A stretch of DNA of 64,000 nucleotides from Dipteronia dyeriana (taxonomy: Eukaryota; Streptophyta; Magnoliopsida; Sapindales; Sapindaceae). The notes under the pieces were generated by a model. That model worked only from the letters and a program-made list of their open reading frames with translations. It searched no databases and was not told the origin of the DNA. The position numbers and the translations under genes were made by a program. The DNA lies in NCBI GenBank assembly GCA_032871835.1, contig CM065295.1, forward strand, positions 68,566,687-68,630,686. The letters run 5' to 3'. This document shows positions 10,628 through 22,500 of this stretch, piece after piece; the first letter of the stretch is position 1, and every line of letters starts with the position of its first letter.

Positions 10628-11897
10628 AGGATGAAGTTTGTAGGTGGTTGGTCTGGGGTTGGAAAATCTTCAATCATGAAAAATTGAGGTCGCTAGCAAC
10701 GGTGATCGGGAATGAATTTCTCGTTGCAATAATAGCATAATCCCTTTTTTTTCGTTCTTTGACTTCGTGCTCCGTAAGACGACGAATGGGAATTGTTGAA
10801 GGGGTGTGATCGAGCCATGATAACACTAGTTTTTGAGTCCCCCTTCCTATGCTTGTTGCTAAATTCTCGGGTAAAATCAAGTGTTTTTACTGGATTTCAT
10901 ATTAGGGGTATCATTTGGGTAATTTGAATGAAGTTGAGACCCAAAGTGCTGAAAATCAGAAGCTTAGACAAAAAGGCTCGAGCTGTCACGGTCGTGGAGC
11001 GTTTTCATGGTAAACCGCGACACCATGAGTGACAACAACTTGTTTTAGAAGTTGCCTAGAAATGCAGCTTAGAGAACGGACGTGAACATTCAAGGAAGCG
11101 ACATGTAGCAGTCTAAGTTCCGAAATAGAAGACCGCGACATACCGAGCAACAACAACTTCTTTAGCCATTGTCGCTCAAGGTGTCGCCTGAAGAGAAGAC
11201 GCGGAGCGAAGGAGCGAGGTGTCACGGTTGGGTTTCCGTCATGGACAATTGCGACAATCAACGATGCGACAGTACGATGACACGCGTCCCTAGGTTGATT
11301 CATGACCTATTTTTAGACCCATATAAATACCCTTATGAGTTTTTCGGAAGGTATCATCAGCCGCACGAAATTTTAGGACAGTTTCACCTTTCCATCACCA
11401 TCTTAGACACTTTCATTCCTCCATCCATCTTGGAACTTGGAAGGTAAGAAGAGGAAGCTTACAATTCAAGGAACCTCAAATGACCAACTTGGGTTTCTTA
11501 TTTAACTCTTCTTTGTTTTATTTCTTTTCCTTGATGTGTAACTAATTTCTATATTAGGGGATTAATGTAAACCGGTTGAACAACTCTTTGTAATCCTAAG
11601 TCTAATGGTTTTTAATTAAATACATTTGTAGTCTCTTTTATTGAAATACTTGCTCTAATTCCTTCACTTATATTCAAATGAGACCTCAATGAATGTTTGT
11701 GTTAGAATTAGTTTATCTATGATGTTGAGGGTTAGATGTGGGTGACCATCTCATTTATTCCTTAACTACAAGCTTAATAATTGAGAAAATTATCATATGC
11801 ATCACCATGCTATGTGTAATTTGGTTTAGAGTTTTTAATTATAAACTAATTCTATCCATTGCTCATTACATGACCTTGTGTGAGTAATAGGAAAGAC
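10628..11897 (+). repeat. LTR-like promoter and leader region, older gypsy material
   Basis: There is no coding motif. The block contains a repeated GTCGC/GCGACA-rich part (10,980-11,280), then CATATAAATACCC (about 11321, TATA-like) and a T/A-rich downstream part with AATTAAATA. This layout is seen in LTRs of Athila/Tat-type elements. The assignment is by overall look only; the boundaries and a partner LTR are missing. Confidence 0.35.
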
Positions 11898-13425
11898 TAT
11901 AACAGGACCTACCCCGACTCCTCTCTTGAGTACGAGGGAGGCCTTGTGGGCTGTACTTTTTACTAAAATGATAAAAGAATTTTGATTAAAATTCCATAGA
12001 AAATACTTGCTTTTAACATAATAATAAATAAAAATGTAGATAAAATGCTAAATGTATGACTGCAGGTCTTTTATTGTCATTTTCGTTCATTACAAAAAGT
12101 TGTCAAAAAAATGACTGATCAGACCAAAAACCGACCACCTTTAAAAACTAACCAGTCAAAATCCCGACTAGAAAACCGACCATACCGAGTAAGAAACTGA
12201 CCACCGTCGAGCAAGAAACCGACCACGGCCGAGCAAGAAACCGACCACGACCGAGTAGGCCGAGTAGGCTGACCACACCTCAAATTATGTACATGAAAAT
12301 TTAAATGCATGAATCTTGCACTTCATGATGTCATCAAGTGGCCCACCTCAAAACTGAAGAATCAACACAACCGAGCAGCTACCTGAAAAATATTTTTAAA
12401 GTAAAAGGATGAGCGCTAACGCCCAGTAAGTGAATGGAAACTTTTAAAAATATTTCTGAACAACTTTTCAATATGCATACAGTAATACATAGTAAAAGAT
12501 AATATATCTACTTTCATACTTAATAAACTGAATACATCTCTTTTCTGAACAAGAATAAGATAATTTATAAAATCTGAATCTGCACCAAATTAGTACCCAG
12601 GGATATCTTCAATACGTAAGCCGAATTACTTCGTACAAACGCAGAGTCGGGAATAACTTCTGGTCATAAACGTGCAGAGCGACTCAATACTCTTTTAATT
12701 TTTCGTACACATGCAGAGCGACTCATCTGACATACACATGTGTAGAACGGCCCCAAAAGCCAACAATAATCATAACTGGGGAAGGGTATAGACATTGTGC
12801 TTTTGTAAAAATCATACATAATCTCTTCTCAATACTTATAAAAATAATAGATGATATTTATGAGTGCTAATATAAGCATAAAACATACTTTCAGTTCTCT
12901 GTATAATCACCATAAATCATCAAAAGAAATAAAATGCTTAAATGATTTGCAACAATTAATTTTAAGCATAAAACTGGAAACATTTGAGTTAAAAACAAAA
13001 CTGAAAACTTTTTCACTCACAACTTATCCTTCAAGCTTAATTCGGACCAAGTATGATAGGTTCCCCTACTTCGTGTTCTTTCCCTAACAATCACACAAAA
13101 TTCAATTAGAAACTGGAATTCGAAGAGGAATCAACTGAAAATCTATAGTATCACAAGAGACTCCACTGACTTCTCTTCCTTTTTCTTCCTTCTCTTTCCT
13201 TTCTTCCTCTCAATTCTATTGCTTTCTAACTGATCATGTTTATCCTCCTTTATATACGTATGGTAAGACAGCTGAAGTTGTGAGCTAGTTAACTAAGCTC
13301 ACAATTGTCTGTCAACTATACAGACAACCAATGCTTACTCACCAATTCACTTTTCATTTCATGTCTATCCCTTTTGTTTTTTTCAAATTGGGCATTTATT
13401 GGGCCTAAATGGTTTGGGTGTTATA
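11898..13425 (+). repeat. Probable solo LTR, Tekay-like
   Basis: The segment opens TATAACAGGACCTACCCCGAC, followed by GAGTACGAGGGAGGCC and GTGGGCTGTA. It closes GGGCCTAAATGG...GGTGTTATA. Both ends resemble the TGTAACA...TGTTACA ends of plant Tekay-type LTRs, with the terminal TG/CA eroded. It holds a GGATGAGCGCTAACGCCCAG block (12,405) and a short tandem array of AAGAAACCGACCAC units (about 12,110-12,260). No internal domain or second LTR accompanies it, and no convincing target duplication is visible. Confidence 0.45.
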
Positions 13426-13754
13426 AATTAGGTGCTTCATGAAACAAACCCTATCAAGTGGATTTAAATGCTTAAATGAGACTTAGGGATTACGTTGAGA
13501 AGTTTAATTAGGTTGCATTAATTTCCTAGCATTCCCTCATATTCATATTTTTCGTGTGAGTTTGTGAGTAATTTAGTTTATTTGATCTTGCATATTATTG
13601 AATTACCATACCAACCCAAGACAAGCATTATGCCATTTAGTTTTCATGCATTTAGATTAGGATTTAATTAGATTAATTAGTGTTCAACTAGTAGAATCAC
13701 CGATCCCAGTGAACGAACTATCTTTTAAATTGATTAAGATTAAAAATACTGCAA

Positions 13755-14643
13755 TCAGGGTGATTGTTGAACCGGTGGAGGTCCGAGAATGCCAGCCGTT
13801 GGGTTTGGATTGGCGTCGTTGGAGGGTATGGCAGGTTGGGATCGACATGAGGTAATGGTCATCGCTTGTAAAGAATTACGCTCTTCAATCAAACGAGTTA
13901 CACCAATGGCATCCTGTAGGGACTTCGGTTGCTTCACTTTTACGTCGAGACGAATCTCATCCTGGAGTCTTGCAACAAAACATCCGATTAATTTTTTTTT
14001 TCAAGCAAGTCGTCGACCCGGTGAGAGAGCTTCTCGAATTCCTCTTGATAAGCTGCAATCGATGACACTTGCTTGTGCTGCGAAAGTGCTTCGGAGGGAT
14101 CCTCATAATTTGTAGGGCCGAATCGAAGCAAAACGACTTTAGTAAATTCTGCCAAAGTCAACGGTCCTTTTAAATTTTGCCAACTAGCGGTGCCATTGAA
14201 GTGCAATCCCCTCCAAGTGAAAAGAGACCAGTTGCACTTGTTGATCCGCTGCCACACTTTTGAAGTCGAAATACTGTTCGGCTTTAAAGATCCATCCCGT
14301 TGCGTCCTCACTTCCGAATTTAGGAAACAACAACTTGAGATGGTGGTTGTTCTGGTCGGTTGTAGTGCTGCTAGAGTGATTGGTTTGAGAGCTGGAGGCA
14401 GGCTCCCATTTGGACCATATGGTGTGATGATTCACCTGGCGCAAACGGATTGGTGTCACCATTGGTGGTGGTTGGGTTATGTGAGGCTCGTATGGCCTGT
14501 AATTCTACTAACACAGTTTGTAAGGAAGCGTGAATTTGGTCAGTGTTTGACTCACATCTCGCTAGAACCTCGATCACCTCATTACGAAACTCAATATTAT
14601 ATTTGTTCAGTGTATTCATTGAACCGAACAGCTCTGATACCAC
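13755..14643 (-). pseudogene. gag: gag fragment, frameshifted
   Basis: Three overlapping frames together read as one gag. The N-terminus starts MVSELFGSMNTLNKY (14643). The capsid-like core has KLLFPKFGSEDATGWIFKAE (about 14340-14280) and the GPLTLAEFTKVVLLRFGP segment (about 14160). Then come SSIAAYQEEFEKLSHRV and a downstream KQPKSLQDAIGVTRLIEE region. The reading frame switches at about 14,290 and again near 13,985, where a run of nine T interrupts it. No zinc knuckle, protease or RT follows. The sequence type is that of Ty3/gypsy gag. It is non-functional as it stands. Confidence 0.8.
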
Positions 14644-14644
14644 T

Positions 14645-14962
14645 TGTTATGAATGAATTTGGGAGAGGAATAGGAAAGAGAAAGAACATAGAAATGAAGA
14701 AACAGAGAGGTAACTTTATGGTTAAATATTCAATAACTTTTATTAATTAGTTCAAGACCATATATAGGCCTCTGAACATAACAACTACAACTAGAAGATA
14801 GAGCTACAATTGTGTGAAAAAGGGAAATAACTAAACATCAGTTGCTGAACAACATGATGACTCTCCTCTAACTAATTTATTCTTTTATCTAATCCAAATT
14901 CAAATTCATGCAAGTGGCTATTGACCAAGTCCTAACTTATCATGACTGGATCCCTCCTTGCA
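14645..14962 (-). repeat. Right LTR of pol-less gypsy element
   Basis: The partner of 10308-10627, starting TGTTATGAATGAATTTGGG. It is preceded on its inner side by GCTCTGATACCA, the complement of an initiator tRNA-Met primer-binding site. The outer end, near GCA at 14962, is approximate because the homology fades there. Confidence 0.75.
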
Positions 14963-15034
14963 TGGCTCACATGGCTGTCATGCACATGCATAGGTACATA
15001 TCAAAAAATTAGTAGGTCTGAATTTAATTTATTA

Positions 15035-15975
15035 AGGGATCGTTTGATTTTTTGTCTGAAGACTGAACAATCTTTAGTTTTTCTAAAGGCTGAATAGTGA
15101 TTGAAATTTAAACTGGAATGACATGTTTGTTTGTTTATTTTTTTTTCCTCACATCTGAATGTATTGTCAACACGTTTATTTTTTAAAAGTAAATTGTTTG
15201 AAAATAAATAATTTTATATTTATACCAACGTTAAACAATTATACATATAATATGGAATAAAAACAATCCAAAAATAATAATTATATATGAATACATATGA
15301 TCATGATCTTCTTCCTCGATTATAAACAAACTTCATTTTTACTAAGGAAAGAAAAGTTAAAAAAAAAATAATTTAAAGGAGCAGTAGGAAAACTCACACA
15401 AAACACTCTAAAAAATTATATATTAATACATCATCATAATATCATAATAAAGTATTGATATTAAACACCAATATGAGAAATGATTAGGGTTCTTTTTTAT
15501 TTTTAAAGCTATTTAAAATAAGAGTAAATCTAGACGTCCCAAATTTCTTTTCCGAATTCTGTCCCAAATAATGTGGCACTTGAGGTGTCAACATCACATT
15601 ATTTACCATATAATATCATGATTTATAAGATGCTGACACCTCACGTGCCACATCATTTTGGACAGAATTTGGAAAAAAAAATTGAGACATCTAGCATTAC
15701 TCTTACAATAAACAAAATATTAAAATAAAGATTTGTGTACCATATATAATAATGATAAAATTGGAAATATGTTATGGGGGATAGTATCGGAAAAAAAGAT
15801 TTTGGATTGCATTTAATGCAATTCAGTGATTTGCAATTAAGTGAAAAATCATGATTTTTTACTTTTTATTTTAAGTTTTTTTTTAGCATTTTTAAGTTGT
15901 TTGACCACTAAAAAAATAATATAATAATTATGATTCAGACCCTTTAAGTTTTAAGTGAAAAAACAAACGACCCCT
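15035..15975. mobile_element. hAT-like non-autonomous element
   Basis: The left end AGGGATCGTTTGATTTTTTG matches the reverse complement of the right end, AGGGGTCGTTTGTTTTTTCA: terminal inverted repeats of about 20 bp. There is no open frame with transposase motifs, and no clear 8-bp target duplication. A separate palindromic MITE (15519-15705) is nested inside. A one-sided copy of the same end (AGGGATCGTTTGTTTTTTT) lies at 10279, just outside the gypsy LTR at 10308. Confidence 0.5.
15519..15705. mobile_element. Palindromic MITE, copy 1
   Basis: The 187-bp element is almost one palindrome. Its left arm begins TAAGAGTAAATCTAGACGTC and its right arm, reversed, begins TAAGAGTAATGCTAGATGTC. Both arms contain AATGTGGCAC/AATGATGTGGCACGTGAG and GTGTCA-CATC. 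Related copies lie at 34904-35029 and 50818-51035. Confidence 0.75.
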
Positions 15976-16100
15976 AAATTGTTTTGTTTATTTTTTTAAA
16001 TGGTCAATCTACTTAAGAATTTCAAAAAACAACTTAAAATAAAAAGTAGTAAACCTTAACTTTTAACTTAATTCCAAATCACTAGATTGGATTTAATATA
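15812..16100. repeat. Inverted repeat, about 85-bp arms
   Basis: The segment 15812-15895 (GATTTGCAATTAAGTG ... TTTTTATTTTAAGTT) is the imperfect reverse complement of 16022-16100 (AACTTAAAATAAAAA ... CCAAATCACTAGATTGGATT). The right end of the hAT-like element falls in the loop. This looks like an insertion-linked inverted duplication or a foldback element. Confidence 0.5.
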
Positions 16101-17316
16101 TTTTCTTCCAAGATTATCATCCTAAAGATAATATATATTTTCAATTTTATCATAATTTTATATTATACAAATTTATTTCTTTTAATATATTACATATGAT
16201 AAGCTTAAGAAAAAAAAAGCATTAATCACGTTGTAAATTTCAACACCATTGTTGAACCTCCAATTCTACTTTTTTTGTTTTTTTTGTAAAATCAAAATCA
16301 TTTCTAAATCATTATTTATCATATTCTTTTTTTTAAAAAAAAAATATTTATCATATCTTAATCATTAATATTATCTTATAATTATTACATAAAAATGGTT
16401 TTGGATTTGTTAAATCATTTTTAATTAGTAGTTTGTATAATATAAAATAAAAATATATAACAATTAATAGTAATAAGAGTATAAATATAAAATTACTTAT
16501 TTCATTCTATTCAGAGGTGATAAAAATATAAAAATAAACACTATCTTGTTTTTGAAGAAAGGAAAACAAGAACACCAAGAGTGACCGGTGTTCTTGTTTT
16601 GGTATCTTGTTGAATTGGGTGTTATTGTTTTTGTATATTGTTGAATCCGGGTATTCTTTTATCTTTTTGTAGATCGTAAGTTGTACGACCCATTTCCTTC
16701 TCTCATCTTTATGTTTTGTTTTGGTCTGGTTGAAGCGAATTAGTAAGAGTGACTTATAATGGATTGTAGATCCCATTATTGGAAAAAAAATTATATAGAC
16801 TTAAAATGCGTATGAATACACTTTCAAGTGTTATTTGTCCTCTTTGGTTGAGATTGATTATGGGATATACAGCTAACCGCTTCCATGGTATGACTAGCAT
16901 TTGGGTGAATGTACACAAATTAAATGTGAAAATTCACAAAAAAATCGAAGAGTGTTTAATTCTGTTTTGTTGTTTAATTTTCTTTTTGTTCTTATATCGG
17001 AAACATTGCTCTACATATTCTTTTATAGAGTTTTTGATATCATTTGACAAATAGTTGTATCTTTTTAAAAAAACATTCACAGAGGATTGTGACTTTTGAA
17101 AAAGGAATCAACAGTCAAATATCCAATTCATGAATAGTGTGTCTTTTGTACCCCTTCGTACTGTCTTTTCCAAAATATAAATAATTAAATACACATTCAT
17201 GAATAGTTATATCATTTCTTTTTGAAATATTTACAGTTATGTCATTTCAACAAACATAAACAGTCAAATATAAATTGTTTCCTTAATTTAATAATTGATA
17301 TTAAATTACATCACCC
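16101..17316. other. AT-rich intergenic DNA, no gene seen
   Basis: Only short frames are present, none with recognisable family content; one at 16507-16776 is low-complexity. No tandem or inverted repeat stood out. Confidence 0.5.
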
Positions 17317-17324
17317 ATCCCATA

Positions 17325-17628
17325 TAGACCTGACCCGGTTAAGTTCAAACTGTGGAACCGAAACATAACCATGAAAAAAAAAAAATCGGAACTGGGATTG
17401 GAATCGGAATATTGGTTCCGGTTTTAGAACCGAACAGAACAGTGAACCTTAAGGTTCGGGTTCCTGTTCTTAAAAAAAATCACTAGTGATTCGTTTCGAT
17501 TCTGGAACCGACTGTTCTAGACAATATATATATATAATTTTCTTAAGTTAAAATGTACAAAAAAAACTAACAAACAAGCCGAGCAGGACCGGAACCGGGT
17601 TATCGGAACCGAACCGCGGTCAACTCTA
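17325..17628. mobile_element. hAT MITE with GGAACC repeats, copy 1
   Basis: A 304-bp element with ends TAGACCTGACCCGG and, reversed, TAGAGTTGACCGCGG. The flanks ATCCCATA (17317-17324) and ACCCCACA (17629-17636) fit an 8-bp target duplication aged by two C/T changes. The interior is full of GGAACC/GGTTCC motifs in both orientations, plus a short (TA)n. The same design recurs at 51176-51483. Confidence 0.75.
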
Positions 17629-17712
17629 ACCCCACAAAAGAAGATGTTAAAAATGTGTGAGTGATCTTTGATTCTACGTCCACCATATCTGGTTTCTTGG
17701 TCTTTCTTTAAA

Positions 17713-17837
17713 GGTGCCGATATTGGCACCCTAGTACATCCATATTTTATTAAAAAATTTAATTATAAAAATATCCCAAGACAAATTTACCGATAATGAC
17801 AAATTACTTTAATTAAAAATAAATCAAAGAATAATAC

Positions 17838-17874
<37 letters not shown>

Positions 17875-18703
17875 TTTAAAACAATTCTTTAAAAAAGCTC
17901 AAACAATACAAAAAAAAAACCTGGTCCAATTCATTTTATTCTATTAAAAAACCCAGTTTTTTAAAGTTCCATACTTTCCTATCATCTATTACTTATATAT
18001 TCTTCATTTCTTCTCCACCGACCAAAGACAAGAAAATGGCATCCAGAGACATAAATGTCATGGATTTTTTAATTATTATTATTATTTTTCTTTTTGGATG
18101 AAGTGGGGATGGTTTTGTTGGCATGAGACCCATTTTTTAGATTTCGCCTAGGGGTCTCGGAATACCAGCACCAATATACACTCATTAATTACACTATTTA
18201 TTAAAAAATAAATTTATGATAAATCCTAATTTTTATAATAAACACTAATTAAACTCTAATTTTATTTCAAGTATCAAACTTTCTCATCATTACATAATTA
18301 TCATATAACAAAAATAATAATAAAATAATTTTCAGAGGATTTTGATCATACAGAGATATGTATTGCTTTATTTTTTTTATCTTCTTTTATGTTTAGTTAT
18401 AGACTCTATCGATAAACAAAATGTTTTTTTTTTAAATAGTTGTAAATATCAATGAGTTTTTTTTAAATAGCCGTATATATACGAGAATTCCATATTTAAA
18501 ATCTCTTGACCTCATACAGTTCTACATTTCCCTTTCATAAGGCTCCTACATTCAAGACATTTTTAAAAATAAATTGGACCGTCATTAGATACGATTTGAT
18601 TTCAAAAATAATATGATTTTTTTTATATAAACAAATGGATGTGCTTATAATTTAAGAGGGTTTATAAAGAGAGTTTGTTATAGGTTAAGTCGTAAAAAGC
18701 AAT
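17713..18703 (+). mobile_element. Family X MULE-like element, copy 1
   Basis: It starts GGTGCCGATATTGGCACC at 17713, matching the terminal inverted repeat of the other family X copies. The body from about 17885 is repeated 819 bp downstream as copy 2. No coding. A run of 34 G (17840-17873) interrupts the left part. The right end is not separable from copy 2. Confidence 0.6.
17840..17873. repeat. Homopolymer of 34 G
   Basis: An uninterrupted G34 tract lies in otherwise strongly AT-rich DNA. Such length is rare for G in plant DNA. It can form quadruplexes and is prone to sequencing error. Confidence 0.9.
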
Positions 18704-19560
18704 TCCTTAAAAAAAGCTCAAACAATACAAATAAAAAATAAAAAATAAAAATCTGGCCCAATTCATTTTATTCTATTAAAAAACCCAGTTTTTTAAAGTT
18801 TTATACTTTCCTATCATCTTTTACTTATATATTCTTCATTTCTTCTCCACCCACCAAAGACAAAAGAAAATGGCAACCAGTGACATAAATGTCATGGATT
18901 TTTTAATTATTATTATTATTTTTCTTTTTGGATGAAGTGGTGATGGTTTTGTTGGTATTAGACCCATTTTTTAGATTTCGCCTAGTAGTCTCGGAATACC
19001 GGCACCGATTTACACTCATTAATTACACTCATATTTCCAACTATATCTCTTTATTAAAAAATAAATTTATGATAAATCCTAATTTTTATAATAAACACTA
19101 ATTAAACTCTAATTTTATTTCAAGTATCAAACTTTCTCATCATTACATAATTATCATATAACAAAAATAATAATAAAATAATTTTCAGAGGATTATGATC
19201 ATACAGAGATATGTATTGCTTTACTTTTTTTTTTATCTTCTTTTATGTCTAGTTATGGACTCTATCGATAAATAAAATGATTTTTTTTTTTTAAAATAGT
19301 TGTAGATATCAATGAGTTATTTTATTTTATTTTTAAATAGCCGTATATATACGAGAATTCCATATTTAAAATCTTTTGACCTCATACAGTTCTACATTTC
19401 CCTTTCATAAGGCTCCTACATTCAAGACATTTCTAAAAATAAATTGGACCATCGTTAGATAAGATTTGATTTCAAAAGTAATATAATTTTTGTATATAAA
19501 AAAATGGATGTGCTTATAATTTAAGAGGATTTATAAATATAATGTATTAAAATACATATA
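18704..19560 (+). mobile_element. Family X copy 2, tandem to copy 1
   Basis: It repeats copy 1 at an offset of 819 bp (AAAAAAGCTCAAACAATAC at 17891 and 18710) with scattered substitutions and small length changes in A/T runs. The right end is cut where the inverted copy 3 begins (about 19,560). It is homologous, in reverse, to the first part of copy 3. Confidence 0.7.
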
Positions 19561-19577
19561 TTCATTTTTATTAAGGG

Positions 19578-22500
19578 ATACGGATATTGACACTCATAAA
19601 ACCTATTAATACACCCATTTTTATAAGTACACCAATGTCTAAAATTTAAAAAATAAATATTACTTTAAACACACATTCTAATGCCAATAATACCCTCATT
19701 CAAATAAATAAATTTATTTTAATACATATTATTTATAAACGCTCTTAAATTATTATCACACTCATTTTATATATAAAAAAATCATATTATTTTTGGAGTC
19801 AAATTCTTTTTTAATGACAATCCAATTTACTTCTATAAGAGCCTTATAAAAGGGGGAATACATGGAACTGTATATGGGGTCAAGAGATTTTCAATCTAGA
19901 ATTCTTTTATTTATACAACAATCTTTTTTTTTAAAAAAAAAAACTTATTGATATCTACGGTTATCTTAAAAAAAAATACTTTTTGATATCCACAACTATC
20001 GTTAAAAAAATAATTGTTTATTGATAGAGTTTATAACTATAAATAAAAGAAAGACAAAAACAATATAATAATCATGTGATGATAGTAGGGAAAAAACGGT
20101 TCAAAAACGCAACGGAAGCGTGAGAAAACAAATTTAGGGTTTGCGTATAAATAAAAAAAAATCTCTTTTATGCAACGAGAACCTTAACCCTAAATTAATT
20201 GACGTATATAAAAGTATCATACATTTTTCTCGTGACGATTGAACAAGCACCGAATTGATTCAGCAAGATCTTCCAATCCAATCACGAACGTGAATCACCT
20301 AGGAGTATGAGCTCCCTTTCTTTAAATTGTATACATGAGGATGGAGACAAACAAAATCTTTTCTTTGTTAGTTACAAATATCCTCCAAGAGAAAAATCCA
20401 AGAACGTCCGGTCACTTGTGAATTATCAATCAATTTGATTGAAACTCGCGTGAACCTTAATTCGATGTTGTACACAAAACCCTTTTGATGTAAAGGATAC
20501 TAGTATACTATCGAAAACAAAAACGTTCCATTTTTTTCTCTACTTGACCGAATTCACACACTATTGTTTAGAGTTGGTCGAATTTTGTCCAGAGTAAAAA
20601 CCAAAAATTCTCCCTCAAAATTCTTTCTTGCTTGGACGAAATCTCTCTTTAGAAATTCCCAAGCTTGGCCGAAATTTCTCTTGCAATTTCTTATATGGGC
20701 TGGCAAACTCATATATATATAGGATGATTAATCCTCTTCTAAGAAAGATTTACTTGGTTGGTAAGAATCATTTCTTTAGGTGGATTTATTTGGTAGTCAA
20801 GAATCCTTATCTAAAAGGAATTCTATCATCATCTTATATATACATAATTGACCGAAATTCTCTTTGATATAGATTAGGAGAGTTTATTATTTCCTAAGAA
20901 GGATTTACTTGATGGACAAGAATCCTATCCTTAGCTAGATTTACTTGGTGGTTAAGAATCCTTTTCAAGGAAGAATTCTACCATTAAGTAGTTTTACTTG
21001 GTGACCAAGAATCCTTTTCCAAAAAGAATCCTTTTCCAAAAAGAATCATTTTCTAAAAAGAATTCTTTTCTACACCAAGACTCCTAATCTAACTCAATAG
21101 TGTATTTGTAACCATATTAAAGACTTCCTAATTTGATTAGATAAATAATTCTTTTTATTTATCTACTTTTCAAATATAGTCTTTAACATTAACTATACTT
21201 CCAACAATAGTATAGTTTTAGGAGACCATCTCCTACTAACAAAACGATTTTGACTTTTAATTAAATAATTAATTAATCAACAAATTAATTAATTTCCATT
21301 TAATTAAATAATAAAATAAGATAATATATTTAAGCTATTCTCAATAGCCTTTGCCGTCCATACCATATATAAGGGCCATATATTATTTTTCTTGTTTTAT
21401 TAAATCAATTGGACCTTAATAAAAAATCCACATGTTAACTAGACATATTCTTACAAAAAGAAACAAGTTCTCATGCCTTATTACAATTCTAGATGGACCC
21501 CTAAATTGGTTCGGTAGAATATATCAAGTGATCCATGCAAGTTCGTGTGGATTGGGGATCTTGGCGGGCTATCTAAATTTAAGCTCCAATAGACACAACC
21601 CAATCACAATCAACAAATGATTCATTTAGGTCCGATCTATTTAATTTTAGTTCATTCCACTCAAGAACTAAAATTGAAATTTTAAATAAAGATAGAATAA
21701 GTTGATGTTACTCACTCATATCTTATACAACCTTATTGGAGAAAGTGTATTCTCGTGAAGAATACCAGTAATCATCAAGAGCTCATAGACCGCCTATAGC
21801 TCTCCAAGTTACCATATTTACTCATATGACCACATTTTGAACTTGGATATTTTGATTTGTCCAGAAGCCATGTTTCAATAGACACTACTGAAAACTTAAC
21901 GTTAAGATTTAATATCCAATACCTCAAAACATCCATATGATGGTATTCTACTCTCATTCAATAAATGGAGCCACGATGCTCATATCTATAAATGAAGTCC
22001 TCTATCGATTAACAAATGAATACCACCAAACTATCGAGGATAGACTATGCTATATAACCGTACTCATTGATAGCTCAAATGATAATACTTGCAACCATAA
22101 GTCCATCATTTATCTCAAGATTGAGATAGACTCTCCGATTGTCTTAAAATGAAAACTTTTATCCATTGACGGTTCTAGATAAAATATTTTATTTTGATCC
22201 TATTCAATGCACCCAGTGCACTAGATTCTTTTGTCCAAAGACACCACACTTTGATGATTTTAGACTCATCATAACACATTTGATCCCACTCAAATGCTAG
22301 CAAAAGAATCTACAGCTTTGACAAGACAAATGCGCCCAACCTTCTATCTTAAGTTGTGAATATTATTCAAGACCAACTAAAAAATTGTGTCTACCTCATA
22401 CATATCTAGATGTATGAACAATTCTTCTTTTCTCATAGTCTTTTGACCTTATGATTATTTACTTTTGACAATTATAATAATTAAATTATAAATGTTATAA

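Larger units (their letters stand above)
10308..14962 (-). mobile_element. Pol-less Ty3/gypsy element with gag
   Basis: Two long terminal direct repeats, 10308-10627 and 14645-14962 (about 320 bp), are clearly homologous. Next to the right copy the minus strand reads TGGTATCAGAGC, an initiator tRNA-Met primer-binding site. The interior holds a broken gag at 13755-14643 but no protease, RT, RNase H or integrase. Instead, 10.6-13.7 kb is filled with LTR-type sequence of other elements. No target duplication or good polypurine tract was found, so the left internal end is probably rearranged. This is a non-autonomous or deleted element; its gag resembles the Tekay/Del branch of chromoviruses (inference). 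Confidence 0.75.

Noticed and set aside
16507..16776. 89-codon minus-strand frame
   Set aside because: Lysine/threonine-rich low-complexity translation without a recognisable domain.
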